DNA from: Pseudomonas koreensis
GTDB taxonomy: Bacteria; Pseudomonadota; Gammaproteobacteria; Pseudomonadales; Pseudomonadaceae
NCBI RefSeq assembly: GCF_012986595.1
Contig: NZ_JAAQYM010000003.1
Coordinates: 1-64,000, forward strand
Reading direction: 5' to 3'
DNA: 64,000 bases
Shown: positions 20,289-28,968 of the stretch, piece by piece
Numbering within the stretch: the stretch's first letter is position 1
Layout: every line of letters begins with the position of its first letter
Program-made: the position numbers and the translations under genes
The notes under the pieces: model-generated
Seen by the model: only the letters and a program-made list of their open reading frames with translations
Told to the model about the DNA's origin: nothing
Database searches by the model: none

Positions 20289-20334
20289 GAGGTGCCTCGT
20301 GGTGTGAGGTGCTGACAGTCAGGTATGCAAACGC

Positions 20335-20403
20335 GCCGGCATGCCGGCCAGGAACCAGTCAGGCGCGCCAACGCCAGCGGGCCAGAGCCTTGATGACTTT
20401 CAT
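20335..20403 (-). promoter_or_regulatory. trp leader module before trpE, embedded in the gph 3' end
   Basis: The last 14 codons of gph (from an internal ATG at 20403) read [14 protein letters not shown], with Trp codons at 20374-20376 and 20368-20370. After the stop comes a perfect 14-base palindrome GCCGGCATGCCGGC (20335-20348), then trpE. About 70 bases (20359-20430) closely match the trpL sequence before trpG (16481-16552). This arrangement suits ribosome-mediated attenuation, but no U-run follows the palindrome, so the terminator is not proven by sequence. Confidence 0.65.
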
Positions 20404-21177
20404 CCAGAGTTTGCGAGTGACCACCACGATGGCGTTTCCAGAATGGGATTGAGAAGCGTCGGGCAACGTTATCTCAGCGGCTGTACCGAGGCAACCGGGA
20501 ATTAGCTGGCGCAGATCGTCGATCACCAGCGCCGGGGATTCCTCGGCAATCGGCCGGCCGTGGTTGTAGCCGTAGCTCAGCCCTACACATTTGACCCCCG
20601 CCGCTTTCGCCGCCAGCACATCGCTGCGCGAATCACCGACGAACAGCGATTGCGAGGCCGGGATATTGGCCATTTTCATCACGAAGAACAGCGCGGCCGG
20701 ATCGGGTTTCTTCTGCGGCAAGGTATCGCCGCCGATGATCCACTTGAAGTAACGGCCAATCTTCATCTGATCCAGCAACGGCGCGACAAAACGCTCCGGC
20801 TTGTTGGTGATCAGCGCCATGGCCACGCCCTGCTTGTGCAGCCACTTGAGGGTGTCGCGCACGCCGGGATAAACCACGGTCAGCTCATGGCTGGCGCCGT
20901 AGGCGTCCATGAACACTTCCAGCGCGTGCTCGGCCTCGACGTCGTCCACCGCCGAATGATCGATGCCGCCGGCCAGCGCCCGGCGCACCAGCACCGGTGC
21001 GCCATTGCCGACCCACTCGCGCACCGACTCGATGCCGGCAGGCTTGCGGCCCAAGGAGAGCAGCATGGTGTCCACCGCCGCCGCCAGGTCGGGAACCGAG
21101 TCGATCAGCGTGCCATCCAGATCGAACATCACCAACCGTGGCAGTTGCCCCGGGAACAGCTGCTCAAAACCGCTCAT
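20359..21177 (-). CDS. gph: phosphoglycolate phosphatase with trp-leader C-terminal tail
   Basis: HAD-superfamily phosphatase that removes 2-phosphoglycolate. The 272-residue protein has the HAD motifs [19 protein letters not shown] and GDSRSD. The catalytic domain ends near residue 222; the remaining 50 residues include a basic, Trp-rich end (ALARWRWRA) not needed for the fold and nearly the same as the trpGDC leader peptide. The start overlaps the rpe stop by 4 bases. Confidence 0.95.
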   Translation of the reverse strand: MSGFEQLFPGQLPRLVMFDLDGTLIDSVPDLAAAVDTMLLSLGRKPAGIESVREWVGNGAPVLVRRALAGGIDHSAVDDVEAEHALEVFMDAYGASHELTVVYPGVRDTLKWLHKQGVAMALITNKPERFVAPLLDQMKIGRYFKWIIGGDTLPQKKPDPAALFFVMKMANIPASQSLFVGDSRSDVLAAKAAGVKCVGLSYGYNHGRPIAEESPALVIDDLRQLIPGCLGTAAEITLPDASQSHSGNAIVVVTRKLWMKVIKALARWRWRA

Positions 21178-21848
21178 GGGCGCGCCAGCGCCAGTTCGGA
21201 ACGCATCTTGTCGATGACTTCCTGATAGTTCGGCGCATTGAAAATCGCCGAGCCGGCAACGAAGGTATCAGCGCCAGCGGCAGCGATTTCACGGATGTTG
21301 TTGACGTTGACGCCGCCGTCGATTTCCAGGCGAATGTCGCGGCCCGAGGCATCGATGATCGCCCGCGCTTCGCGCAGTTTGTCGAGGGTGCCGGGAATGA
21401 ACTTCTGCCCGCCGAAGCCCGGGTTGACACTCATCAGCAAGACCATGTCGACCTTGTCGATCACGTACTTGAGCACGTCCAGCGGGGTCGCCGGGTTGAA
21501 CACCAGGCCAGATTTGCAGCCGCCTTCACGGATCAGCTGCAGCGAACGATCGACGTGCAGCGTGGCTTCCGGGTGGAAGGTGATGTAGGTGGCGCCGGCC
21601 TCGATGAAGTCGCCGACGATGCGATCCACCGGGCTGACCATCAGGTGCGCGTCGATCGGCGCGGTGATGCCGTACTTGCGCAGTGCCGCGCAGACCATCG
21701 GACCGATGGTCAGGTTTGGCACGTAGTGGTTGTCCATGACATCGAAGTGAACGAAGTCCGCACCGGCGGCCAGAACGTTGTCCACTTCTTCGCCGAGGCG
21801 GGCGAAGTCGGCGGAGAGAATCGACGGAGCAATTACGAAGGGCTGCAT
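21174..21848 (-). CDS. rpe: ribulose-phosphate 3-epimerase
   Basis: Interconverts ribulose 5-phosphate and xylulose 5-phosphate in the pentose phosphate pathway. The 224-residue TIM barrel has [24 protein letters not shown] and the phosphate-binding [16 protein letters not shown] is the family start; the frame is open to 21914. First gene of the rpe-gph-trpE set, whose products tie pentose phosphate supply to tryptophan synthesis only by location. Confidence 0.97.
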   Translation of the reverse strand: MQPFVIAPSILSADFARLGEEVDNVLAAGADFVHFDVMDNHYVPNLTIGPMVCAALRKYGITAPIDAHLMVSPVDRIVGDFIEAGATYITFHPEATLHVDRSLQLIREGGCKSGLVFNPATPLDVLKYVIDKVDMVLLMSVNPGFGGQKFIPGTLDKLREARAIIDASGRDIRLEIDGGVNVNNIREIAAAGADTFVAGSAIFNAPNYQEVIDKMRSELALARP

Positions 21849-21928
21849 GACGCACCTTTTCTGAGCTAAATCACGATGGCGCGCATTGTATACCTCAAGT
21901 TTCCGCGCGCGCACCGTGACCGCGATGA

Positions 21929-23077
21929 TCAGTAGGCTGCGCGGTAGATCTTCTCGATATCGATGGCGCTGAGCTTGCGCGGGTTATTGCGCATCAAGCG
22001 CTCGATTCCCGCGGCCTCCACGGCCATGGCCGGGATCGCGTCTTCCGGTACACCGAAACTGCGCAGGCCGACGGGAATTTCCACCGCCACGCACAAGTCG
22101 GTCATCGCCTGCACGGCTTTGTCCGCCGCTTCGCTGGCACTCAGATGAGCGGTCTTCAGCCCCATGGCTTCGGCGATATCCTGCATGCGCTCGACGCAGG
22201 CCATCTTGTTCCAGGTCATGACATACGGCAGCAGCAAGGCATTGCTGACGCCGTGGGCGATGTTGAAACGTCCGCCCAGCGGATAGGCCAACGCATGCAC
22301 CGCGCCGACCCCGGCATTGCCGAACGCCATGCCGGCCATCAGGCTGGCGGTGGCCATGTCTTCGCGGGCTTGCAGGTTGGCGCCGTTGGCGTAGGCCTTG
22401 GGCAACGACCTGGCGATCAGTTTGATCGCGCCGAGTGCCAGCGCGTCGGTAATCGGCGAAGCGTTGACCGACAGATAGGATTCGATGGCATGCACCAGCG
22501 CATCGACGCCACTGGCGGCAGTGACGCTGCGCGGACAGGTCAGGGTCATTTGCGGGCTGACCAGCGCGACGTCCGGTAACAGATAGTCGCTGACGATGCC
22601 TTTCTTCAGTTGCGCAACCTTGTCGGAAAGGATCGCCACGTTGGTCACTTCCGAACCGGTGCCGGCGGTGGTCGGGATGGCAATCAGCGGCGGGCCTTTG
22701 CGCGGCACTTGATCGACGCCGAACAGGTCCTCCAGCGCGCCGTGGTATCCGGCATATGCGGCGACACTCTTGGCGATGTCGATGGCACTGCCGCCACCCA
22801 AACCGATCAAGCCGTCATGCCCGCCTTCGCGATAGACGCGCATGCAGTCTTCGACGATGGCGATTTCCGGGTCCGGCAGCACCCGGTCGAAAATCTCGTA
22901 ATCGCGCCCACCCAATTGGCACAGCGCCAGCTCGACGGTGCCGGACTTGACCAGCGCAGCGTCGGTGACGATCAGCGGGTTGTCGATATCCAGGCGCGTG
23001 AGTTCCGCCGCCAGTTGCTCGATGGCCCCGGCGCCGGTGATCAGTTTGTGAGCGATTTTGAACTGAGACAGACTCAT
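21929..23077 (-). CDS. iron-containing (group III) alcohol dehydrogenase
   Basis: 382-residue NAD(P)-dependent alcohol dehydrogenase of the Fe/DhaT/YiaY family. It shows the cofactor loop [23 protein letters not shown], and metal ligands in [11 protein letters not shown] and in the segment [10 protein letters not shown]...FNIAHG. Substrate is unknown; candidates are short diols, hydroxybutyrate or similar. It lies between rpe and the agt transporter genes on the same strand. In P. aeruginosa agtD is followed directly by rpe, so the gene is an addition here. The start at [10 protein letters not shown] is chosen over one 36 bases upstream. Confidence 0.88.
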   Translation of the reverse strand: MSLSQFKIAHKLITGAGAIEQLAAELTRLDIDNPLIVTDAALVKSGTVELALCQLGGRDYEIFDRVLPDPEIAIVEDCMRVYREGGHDGLIGLGGGSAIDIAKSVAAYAGYHGALEDLFGVDQVPRKGPPLIAIPTTAGTGSEVTNVAILSDKVAQLKKGIVSDYLLPDVALVSPQMTLTCPRSVTAASGVDALVHAIESYLSVNASPITDALALGAIKLIARSLPKAYANGANLQAREDMATASLMAGMAFGNAGVGAVHALAYPLGGRFNIAHGVSNALLLPYVMTWNKMACVERMQDIAEAMGLKTAHLSASEAADKAVQAMTDLCVAVEIPVGLRSFGVPEDAIPAMAVEAAGIERLMRNNPRKLSAIDIEKIYRAAY

Positions 23078-23186
23078 CGTGCGCAGCCTCTTATAGATGT
23101 GGGAGCTGGGCACAAGATTAGCTGGGGATTTGGGGTTGTCTGTTATTCAGGTCGTGAATGACCGCAAGAACCCTTTAAACAATTAC

Positions 23187-23272
23187 CCCCTGTAGGAGCT
23201 GCCGAAGGCTGCGATCTTTTGATTTTGTTTTTAAGATCAGAAGATCGCAGCCTTCGGCAGCTCCTACAGGGG
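23187..23272. repeat. REP-type inverted repeat (GCTGCCGAAGGCTGCGATC family)
   Basis: CCCCTGTAGGAGCTGCCGAAGG... at 23187 onward pairs with the complement ending at 23272, with a few mismatches near the loop. Sister of the copies at 9682 and 49241. It separates the agt operon from the alcohol dehydrogenase gene. Confidence 0.88.
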
Positions 23273-23279
23273 ATCGGCG

Positions 23280-24104
23280 TCAGACCTGAGCGGTACGCAG
23301 TTTTTCACTGCGGCCTCGCAGCCACTCCAGGGTCAGCAGCAGGATGACGGAAAAGGCGATCAGCAACGTCGCCGCAGCGGCAATCGTCGGGCTCAAGTTC
23401 TCGCGGATCCCGCTGAACATCTGCCGTGGCAGCGTCGCTTGCTCGGGGCCGGCGAGGAACAGCGTCACCACCACCTCATCGAACGACGTCGCGAAGGCGA
23501 ACAGCGCCCCGGAAATCACTCCCGGTGCAATCAGCGGCAGGGTCACCCGGCGGAACGCGGTCAGCGGTGAAGCGCCGAGACTGGCCGCCGCCCGTACCAG
23601 GTTGTGGTTGAAGCCCTGCAGCGTTGCCGACACGGTAATTATCACGAACGGCACACCGAGCACCGCATGCACCACGATCAGCGAGAAGAAGCTGTTGCCC
23701 AGGCCCAGCGGCGCGAAAAACAGATAACTGGCGACACCGATGATCACCACCGGCACCACCATCGGTGAAATCACCAGCGCCATCACCAGCGATTTGCCAG
23801 GGAAGTCGCCACGGGTCAGGCCGATGGCGGCCAGGGTTCCGAAGACCATCGCCAGCACGGTCGCGGCAGGGGCGACGATGATGCTGTTCTTCAGCGCGCG
23901 CATCCATTCGGCCGAGGCGAAGAAGTCCTGATACCAGTGCAGGGAAAAACCCTGCAACGGATACACGAGGAAACTGCCCGAGTTGAACGACAGCGGCACG
24001 ATCACCAGCACCGGCAGAATCAGGAACAGCAGGATCAGGCCGCAGAGAATCCGCAAGCTGTAGAACCACACCCGTTCGATGGGCGACATGTAAGGACTCA
24101 GCAT
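23280..24104 (-). CDS. agtD: ABC transporter permease, PotC/YdcV type (AgtD-like)
   Basis: 274-residue inner-membrane permease with about six helices and the coupling EAA-type loop in LVRAAASLGASPLTAFRRVTLP (quoted in part: AAASLGASPLTAFRRV). It belongs to the spermidine/putrescine-type permease group. Four adjacent genes (ATPase, binding protein, two permeases) have the order of P. aeruginosa agtABCD, needed for uptake of 4-aminobutyrate and 5-aminovalerate. Substrate assignment rests on that synteny. Confidence 0.85.
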   Translation of the reverse strand: MLSPYMSPIERVWFYSLRILCGLILLFLILPVLVIVPLSFNSGSFLVYPLQGFSLHWYQDFFASAEWMRALKNSIIVAPAATVLAMVFGTLAAIGLTRGDFPGKSLVMALVISPMVVPVVIIGVASYLFFAPLGLGNSFFSLIVVHAVLGVPFVIITVSATLQGFNHNLVRAAASLGASPLTAFRRVTLPLIAPGVISGALFAFATSFDEVVVTLFLAGPEQATLPRQMFSGIRENLSPTIAAAATLLIAFSVILLLTLEWLRGRSEKLRTAQV

Positions 24105-24116
24105 TTCAAATTCCCC

Positions 24117-25364
24117 TTAGCTCAGGCGCAGGCGACTGGCGCCCACCAGCCAGCTGTAGATCAGATAAAGCACCACGGTCGCCAGCAGCAGCAAGCCGCC
24201 CAACGCAGTGGCCATGCCCCAGTTGATGCTGGTGTTGGTGTAGAACGCGACGAAGTAGCTGACCATTTGATCGTTCGGGCTGCCCAGCAGCGCCGGGGTG
24301 ATGTAGTAGCCGATGGCGAGGATGAACACCAACAGGCAACCGGCGCCGACACCGGCATAGGTCTGCGGGAAGTACACCCGCCAGAAACTGGCGAACGGGT
24401 GACAGCCCAGCGAGATCGCGGCGCGCATGTAGGTCGGTGAGATGCCTTTCATCACGCTGTAGATCGGCAGGATCATGAACGGCAGCAGGATGTGCACCAT
24501 CGAGATGTAGACCCCGGTGCGGTTGAACACCAGTTCCAGTGGCTTATCGATGATGCCCATCGCCAGCAGCGCGCTGTTGATCAGACCGCCCGATTGCAGC
24601 AACACGATCCACGCAGCGACCCGCACCAGAATCGAGGTCCAGAACGGCAGCAGCACCAGAATCATCAACAGGTTGCTCTGGCGCGACGGCAGGTTGGCCA
24701 GCAGATACGCCAGTGGATAAGCGAGCAGCAGGCAGATCACGGTGATGATCAGGCCCATCCAGAAGGTGCGGGCGAAGATGTCGAGGTAGATCGCCTGATC
24801 CGGGGTCGCCGGGGCGAGTTCGCCGAGGTCGTCGATACGGTGATCGACCGCCGCCAGCAGGTAATACGGGGTGATGCTGCTGGTGTTGCGTTTGACCGCT
24901 TGCCAGTAGGCCGGATCGCCCCAGCGTTCATCGAGGCCTTCGAGTGCTTCTTTATAAGAGGCCGGCTCGCTGGTAAATGGCAGCGCCCGGGCCGTTTTGG
25001 TCAGCAGGCTGCGATAGCCGGCCAACTCCATGTTCAAGCGCTTGGACAGGTCGCCCAGCGTCTGGTTTTTGCGCGCTTCGGCGAGGTCTTCGCCGGCCGC
25101 TTTGTACACCGGTTCAGCGGGCAGGCCGCGGCCGTCCCAACTGGCGATGGCCGCCACGGTGCGCGGCATGCCGCCGACCACTTCCGGGTTGCCGACGCTT
25201 TTATAGAGCAGCGCCACGATCGGCACCAGGAACACCAGCAACAGAAACAGCACCAGCGGCGCAATCAACGCCTGGGCCTTCCAGCGGTTGACCCGCTCGG
25301 CGCGCTTGAGCTTCCGCTTCAAGGTGGGGCTGGCGCCCTCGTTCAGGGGAACGGCGATGGCCAT
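24117..25364 (-). CDS. agtC: ABC transporter permease, PotB type with large periplasmic insert (AgtC-like)
   Basis: 415-residue permease. After the first helix (ALIAPLVLFLLLVFLVP) comes a long periplasmic region of roughly 170 residues, then the permease core with the EAA loop AAISLGCHPFASFWRVYFP. The insert makes it longer than ordinary PotB. The start is MAIAVPLNEG; the frame is open to 25409. A 12-base gap separates it from agtD. It forms the heterodimeric channel with AgtD. Confidence 0.86.
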   Translation of the reverse strand: MAIAVPLNEGASPTLKRKLKRAERVNRWKAQALIAPLVLFLLLVFLVPIVALLYKSVGNPEVVGGMPRTVAAIASWDGRGLPAEPVYKAAGEDLAEARKNQTLGDLSKRLNMELAGYRSLLTKTARALPFTSEPASYKEALEGLDERWGDPAYWQAVKRNTSSITPYYLLAAVDHRIDDLGELAPATPDQAIYLDIFARTFWMGLIITVICLLLAYPLAYLLANLPSRQSNLLMILVLLPFWTSILVRVAAWIVLLQSGGLINSALLAMGIIDKPLELVFNRTGVYISMVHILLPFMILPIYSVMKGISPTYMRAAISLGCHPFASFWRVYFPQTYAGVGAGCLLVFILAIGYYITPALLGSPNDQMVSYFVAFYTNTSINWGMATALGGLLLLATVVLYLIYSWLVGASRLRLS

Positions 25365-25468
25365 GACGTACTCCGCAAATCTTTGATCGTTACAGAGGTG
25401 GCGAACCACCTCTGTTGTGTTGAAACACCACTACCGGTGGGAGCGAGCCTTGCTGAGAGAGCGAACCT

Positions 25469-25613
25469 TTGTGGCGAGGGGATTTATCCCCGATCGGCTG
25501 CGCAGCAGTCTAAAACCTGAGAGTCCGGTTTATCTGACACACCGAGCGGGTATGGCTTCGGGGCTGCTGCGCAACCCATCGGGGATAAATCCCCTCGCCA
25601 CAAAAGCTCCCTT
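25469..25613. repeat. imperfect 40-base inverted repeat (GTGGCGAGGGGATTTATCCCC family)
   Basis: TTGTGGCGAGGGGATTTATC... (25469-25508) pairs with the complement at 25564-25613, with a few mismatches. This is a different repeat family from the others in the window. It lies inside the transporter operon, between the binding-protein gene and the first permease gene, together with REP-like fragments from 25438. Confidence 0.8.
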
Positions 25614-25645
25614 GCCACAAAGTCTCTCATCCAGTCGGAGCCGGG

Positions 25646-26689
25646 TTATTTCGCCGCCCAGGAGTTGAAGCGCTGCTCCAGTTGCTCGCCGTTGTCAGCC
25701 CAGAAGCTGACGTCGATCTGCACCTGGTTGGCGATGTTTTCCGGGGTGGTCGGCATGTCTTTCAGCACGTCCTTGCTCAGCAGCGGAACGGCTTGGGTGT
25801 TGGCCGGGCCGTAGGCGATGTTTTCCGAGTAGGTCTTCTGCTGCTGTGGCTGGACCGAGTAGGCGATGAATTTCTTCGCCGCTTCAGCACGCGCCTTGTC
25901 CAGGCCTTTCGGGATGGCCCACGCGTCGAAATCGTAGATGCCGCCGTTCCACACCACTTTCAGGTTGGATTCTTTCTGCACCGCAGCGATGCGACCGTTG
26001 TAGGCCGAGCTCATCACCACGTCACCAGAAGCGAGGTATTGCGGCGGTTGCGCGCCGGCTTCCCACCACTGGATGCTTGGCTTGAGCTCATCAAGTTTCT
26101 TGAATGCACGGTCCTGGCCATCCTTGCCAGCCAGCACTTTGTAGACGTCTTTCGGCGCCACACCATCGGCCATCAAAGCGAATTCGAGGGTGTACTTGGC
26201 GCCTTTGCGCAGGCCACGCTTGCCCGGGAATTTCTTGGTGTCCCAGAAATCGGCCCAACTGGTCGGTGCGGTTTTCAGCTTGTCGGCGTTGTACGCGAGC
26301 ACGGTCGACCAGACGAAGAAACCCACGCCGCAAGGCTGGATCGCACCCTTGACGTAATCTTCGGACTTGCCGAACAGCGCCGGGTCCAGCGGTTCGAACA
26401 TGTCTTCATCGCAGCCACGGGCCAGCTCCGGCGATTCGACTTCTACCAGGTCCCACGACACGCTCTTGGTGTCGACCATGGCTTTGACCTTGGCCATTTC
26501 GCCGTTGTACTCGCCGGCGACGATCTTGCCGTTGCCCGCTGCTTCCCACGGTGCATAGAAGGCTTTGACCTGCGCAGCCTTGTTCGCCCCGCCAAACGAC
26601 ACCACAGTCAAATCCGGGCCAGCGGCCATGGCGCTGGCCGCGCCCATCAGGCCCAGGGTCAGGGCGGTGAACTTCAGGGATCTCAACAT
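25646..26689 (-). CDS. agtB: ABC transporter periplasmic binding protein, PotD/PotF type (AgtB-like)
   Basis: 347-residue periplasmic solute-binding protein. Signal peptide MLRSLKFTALTLGLMGAAS-AMAA is followed by LTVVSFGGANKAAQ, a normal start of polyamine-type binding proteins. It delivers substrate to the AgtC/AgtD channel. In P. aeruginosa the system takes up 4-aminobutyrate and 5-aminovalerate. A 49-base gap follows agtA. Confidence 0.88.
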   Translation of the reverse strand: MLRSLKFTALTLGLMGAASAMAAGPDLTVVSFGGANKAAQVKAFYAPWEAAGNGKIVAGEYNGEMAKVKAMVDTKSVSWDLVEVESPELARGCDEDMFEPLDPALFGKSEDYVKGAIQPCGVGFFVWSTVLAYNADKLKTAPTSWADFWDTKKFPGKRGLRKGAKYTLEFALMADGVAPKDVYKVLAGKDGQDRAFKKLDELKPSIQWWEAGAQPPQYLASGDVVMSSAYNGRIAAVQKESNLKVVWNGGIYDFDAWAIPKGLDKARAEAAKKFIAYSVQPQQQKTYSENIAYGPANTQAVPLLSKDVLKDMPTTPENIANQVQIDVSFWADNGEQLEQRFNSWAAK

Positions 26690-26738
26690 TTATTGTTCTC
26701 TCCACGTGCAGGGTTGGTGTTGGTATTGCGGGGGGCGA

Positions 26739-27863
26739 TCAGTTCGCCTCTAACAGCGGGTCAAGCGCACGAACGTGCTCGACCTGCCAGCCAAGCGGTA
26801 CCACGTCCCCGACGGCGAGCGCGGGATCGAGCTCGGCAATCGGCTGTTTCACGAAGAAGTCGGTCTTGCCGCAGACTTCCAGGCGTACCCGGACGTGGTC
26901 GCCCAGATAGATGAATTCCGCCACCCTCCCTGAGAAGCGGTTGACGCATTGATCGCTTGAGCCATTGAGACTGACGCGTTCCGGACGGATCGACAGGGTC
27001 ACCGGTTCGCCGGTCTGGCCGACGTTGACCGCCAGCGCCTCGACCTTCTCGCCACGACTCAGCTCGACCACGCAGCGCTCGCCGCTCTGGCTGAGCAGGC
27101 GACCGTTGAGGCGGTTGTTCTCGCCGATGAAGTTGGCGACAAAGGTGTTTTTCGGTTCTTCGTAAAGGCTGCGTGGCGGGGCGATCTGCTGGATCTCGCC
27201 CTGGTGGAACACGGCCACGCGGTCGGACATGGTCAGCGCTTCGCCCTGGTCGTGGGTCACGTAGACCACGGTCACGCCAAGACGCTGGTGCAGGTGCTTG
27301 ATCTCCATCTGCATGTGTTCGCGCAGTTGTTTGTCGAGCGCGCCCAACGGTTCGTCCATCAGTACCAGTTGCGGCTCGAACACCAGCGCGCGGGCCAGTG
27401 CCACCCGCTGCTGCTGGCCGCCGGAGAGTTGCGCCGGATAGCGCGACGCGAAGGCGTCGAGCTGGACCATGCTCAGGACCTTCTTGACCTTGTCGCTGAC
27501 GTCGCTCTTGTTCAGGCCGCGCACGGTCAACGGGAAGGCGAGGTTCTCGGCCACGGTCATGTGCGGGAACAGCGCGTAGTTCTGGAACACCATGCCGATG
27601 TCACGCTTGTGTGGCGGCACGTTGTTGATTGCGCGACCGGCCAGGAGGATTTCGCCGGCGGTCGGTGTTTCGAAGCCGGCGAGCATCATCAGGCTGGTGG
27701 TCTTGCCGGAGCCGGACGGCCCGAGCAGGGTCAGGAACTCGCCTTTGCGAATGTCCAGGTTGAGGTCTTTGACGATCAGGTTCTCGCCGTCGTAGCTCTT
27801 CTGCACTCCACGAAAGCTGACCAGCACGTCACTGGCCCCTGCGTTTGAATCGACCTGGCTCAT
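26739..27863 (-). CDS. agtA: ABC transporter ATP-binding protein, PotA type (AgtA-like)
   Basis: 374-residue ATPase with Walker A GPSGSGKTT, signature LSGGQQQRVALARAL, Walker B LVLMDEPLGALD and a C-terminal TOBE domain. First gene of the four-gene transporter set. ATG at 27863 has AAAGG 7 bases upstream and is chosen over a GTG two codons earlier. A perfect 18-base palindrome sits about 43 bases upstream. Confidence 0.9.
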   Translation of the reverse strand: MSQVDSNAGASDVLVSFRGVQKSYDGENLIVKDLNLDIRKGEFLTLLGPSGSGKTTSLMMLAGFETPTAGEILLAGRAINNVPPHKRDIGMVFQNYALFPHMTVAENLAFPLTVRGLNKSDVSDKVKKVLSMVQLDAFASRYPAQLSGGQQQRVALARALVFEPQLVLMDEPLGALDKQLREHMQMEIKHLHQRLGVTVVYVTHDQGEALTMSDRVAVFHQGEIQQIAPPRSLYEEPKNTFVANFIGENNRLNGRLLSQSGERCVVELSRGEKVEALAVNVGQTGEPVTLSIRPERVSLNGSSDQCVNRFSGRVAEFIYLGDHVRVRLEVCGKTDFFVKQPIAELDPALAVGDVVPLGWQVEHVRALDPLLEAN

Positions 27864-27905
27864 ACCCACACCTTTGTTATTGGTAACTGCTGTGGAACAA
27901 GCCTA

Positions 27906-27923
27906 GTGGCTGGCGCCAGCCAC
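27906..27923. promoter_or_regulatory. perfect 18-base palindrome upstream of agtA
   Basis: GTGGCTGGC / GCCAGCCAC. It lies in the 350-base gap 27864-28214 between agtA and agtR, which otherwise holds a REP pair (28106-28196) and no gene that I can see. Position upstream of agtA suggests an operator, possibly for AgtR, a response regulator of the NarL type that usually binds inverted sites; this is inference. Confidence 0.4.
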
Positions 27924-28105
27924 GCAAATCGGGGCGCAGGAGAGAATCGCCTCAGCCGGATGGAAGGTTGGGGGTAGGGATCGCCCTACAAGGATGGCGC
28001 AAATGGACAAGGCAGTTGCAAGCGTCGAGCTGCAAGCCACAAGAACAAGCAAAAGCGGTTGTCGCTAACAGATATGCCCACAATTTAGGGCGCTATGAAG
28101 ATCCC

Positions 28106-28196
28106 CTGTAGGAGTGAGCCTGCTCGCGATAGCGGTGGCTCAGTCACCGAAGGGTTGCCTGACAGATCGCTATCGCGAGCAGGCTCACTCCTACAG
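28106..28196. repeat. REP-type inverted repeat, exact 29-base arms
   Basis: Arms 28106-28134 and 28168-28196 (CTGTAGGAGTGAGCCTGCTC... and complement) match fully around a 33-base loop. It lies just after the agtR stop. Confidence 0.9.
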
Positions 28197-28214
28197 TTTT
28201 AACTGCGGTGATCT

Positions 28215-28856
28215 TTAGAGGAGTTTGTGTTCCATCGCGTATTTGACCAGATCGGCCAGGGAGGTGATGTTGAGCTTCTGCATCAGCCGCGCCTTGTGGG
28301 TGCTGATGGTCTTGCTGCTCAGGGCCAGTTGCTGGGCGATGTCGTTGACGTTGGCACCCTGGGCCAGGCGTTCGAACACCGAGAACTCGCGCTCGGACAG
28401 CAGCGAATGCAACGGACGGGTGTCGGTCAGGCCGACTTCGAAGACCATCCGGTCGGCCAGTTCCGGGTCGATGTAGCGCCCGCCGGCCGCGACTTTGCGA
28501 ATGGCGGTCAGCAGCAATGCCGGATCGCTGTCCTTGGTTGCATACCCGGCCGCGCCGACCTTCAGCGCGCGGGCGGCCATTTGCGCTTCGTCGTGCATCG
28601 ACAGCACCAGAATCGCCGGCGGGTTGTTCAGCGCGCGAATCCGCGGGATCGCCTCCAGCCCGTTGACCCCGGGCATCGAGATGTCCAGCAGCACCACCTC
28701 GCACGGCACGCTGCGCAGGGTTTCCAGCAACTGCTCGCCATTGCTCGCCTCTCCCACAACTTGCAGGTCCTTGGCCAGGCCGATCAATTGCTTGATCCCT
28801 TCACGGACGATGGTGTGGTCTTCGGCTACCAGTACACGGATCACGTTCTTCTCCAT
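28215..28856 (-). CDS. agtR: LuxR/NarL-family response regulator (AgtR-like)
   Basis: 213-residue response regulator. The receiver domain has the acidic pair ED (12-13), phospho-acceptor Asp58 in VVLLDISMPG and a conserved Lys in GYATKDSD. The C-terminal LuxR helix-turn-helix is LSEREFSVFERLAQGANVND followed by KTISTHKARLMQKL. Partner of the sensor kinase upstream; in P. aeruginosa AgtSR controls agtABCD in response to 4-aminobutyrate and 5-aminovalerate. Confidence 0.87.
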   Translation of the reverse strand: MEKNVIRVLVAEDHTIVREGIKQLIGLAKDLQVVGEASNGEQLLETLRSVPCEVVLLDISMPGVNGLEAIPRIRALNNPPAILVLSMHDEAQMAARALKVGAAGYATKDSDPALLLTAIRKVAAGGRYIDPELADRMVFEVGLTDTRPLHSLLSEREFSVFERLAQGANVNDIAQQLALSSKTISTHKARLMQKLNITSLADLVKYAMEHKLL

Positions 28857-28881
28857 TGTTCTTATTCAGCGTCAGGATCAT

Positions 28882-28941
28882 TCGCGAGCCGGCTCGCTCC
28901 CACATTGCAATGCATTCCCCCAGGAGTGAGCCTGCTCGCGA
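28882..28941. repeat. REP-type inverted repeat inside the agtS-agtR gap
   Basis: TCGCGAGCCGGCTCGCTCC (28882-28900) pairs with GGAGTGAGCCTGCTCGCGA (28923-28941). It separates the sensor gene from its response-regulator gene and may affect their relative expression. Confidence 0.82.
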
Positions 28942-28968
28942 TAGCGTCAGCTCAAACACCGCAAATCT

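Noticed and set aside
18822..20315. 497-codon open frame antisense to trpE
   Set aside because: Shadow of trpE, rich in His, Gln and Arg as expected for antisense of conserved codons.
28106..28196. Repeats as a CRISPR array
   Set aside because: The repeats are inverted pairs dispersed over the window, not regularly spaced direct repeats.
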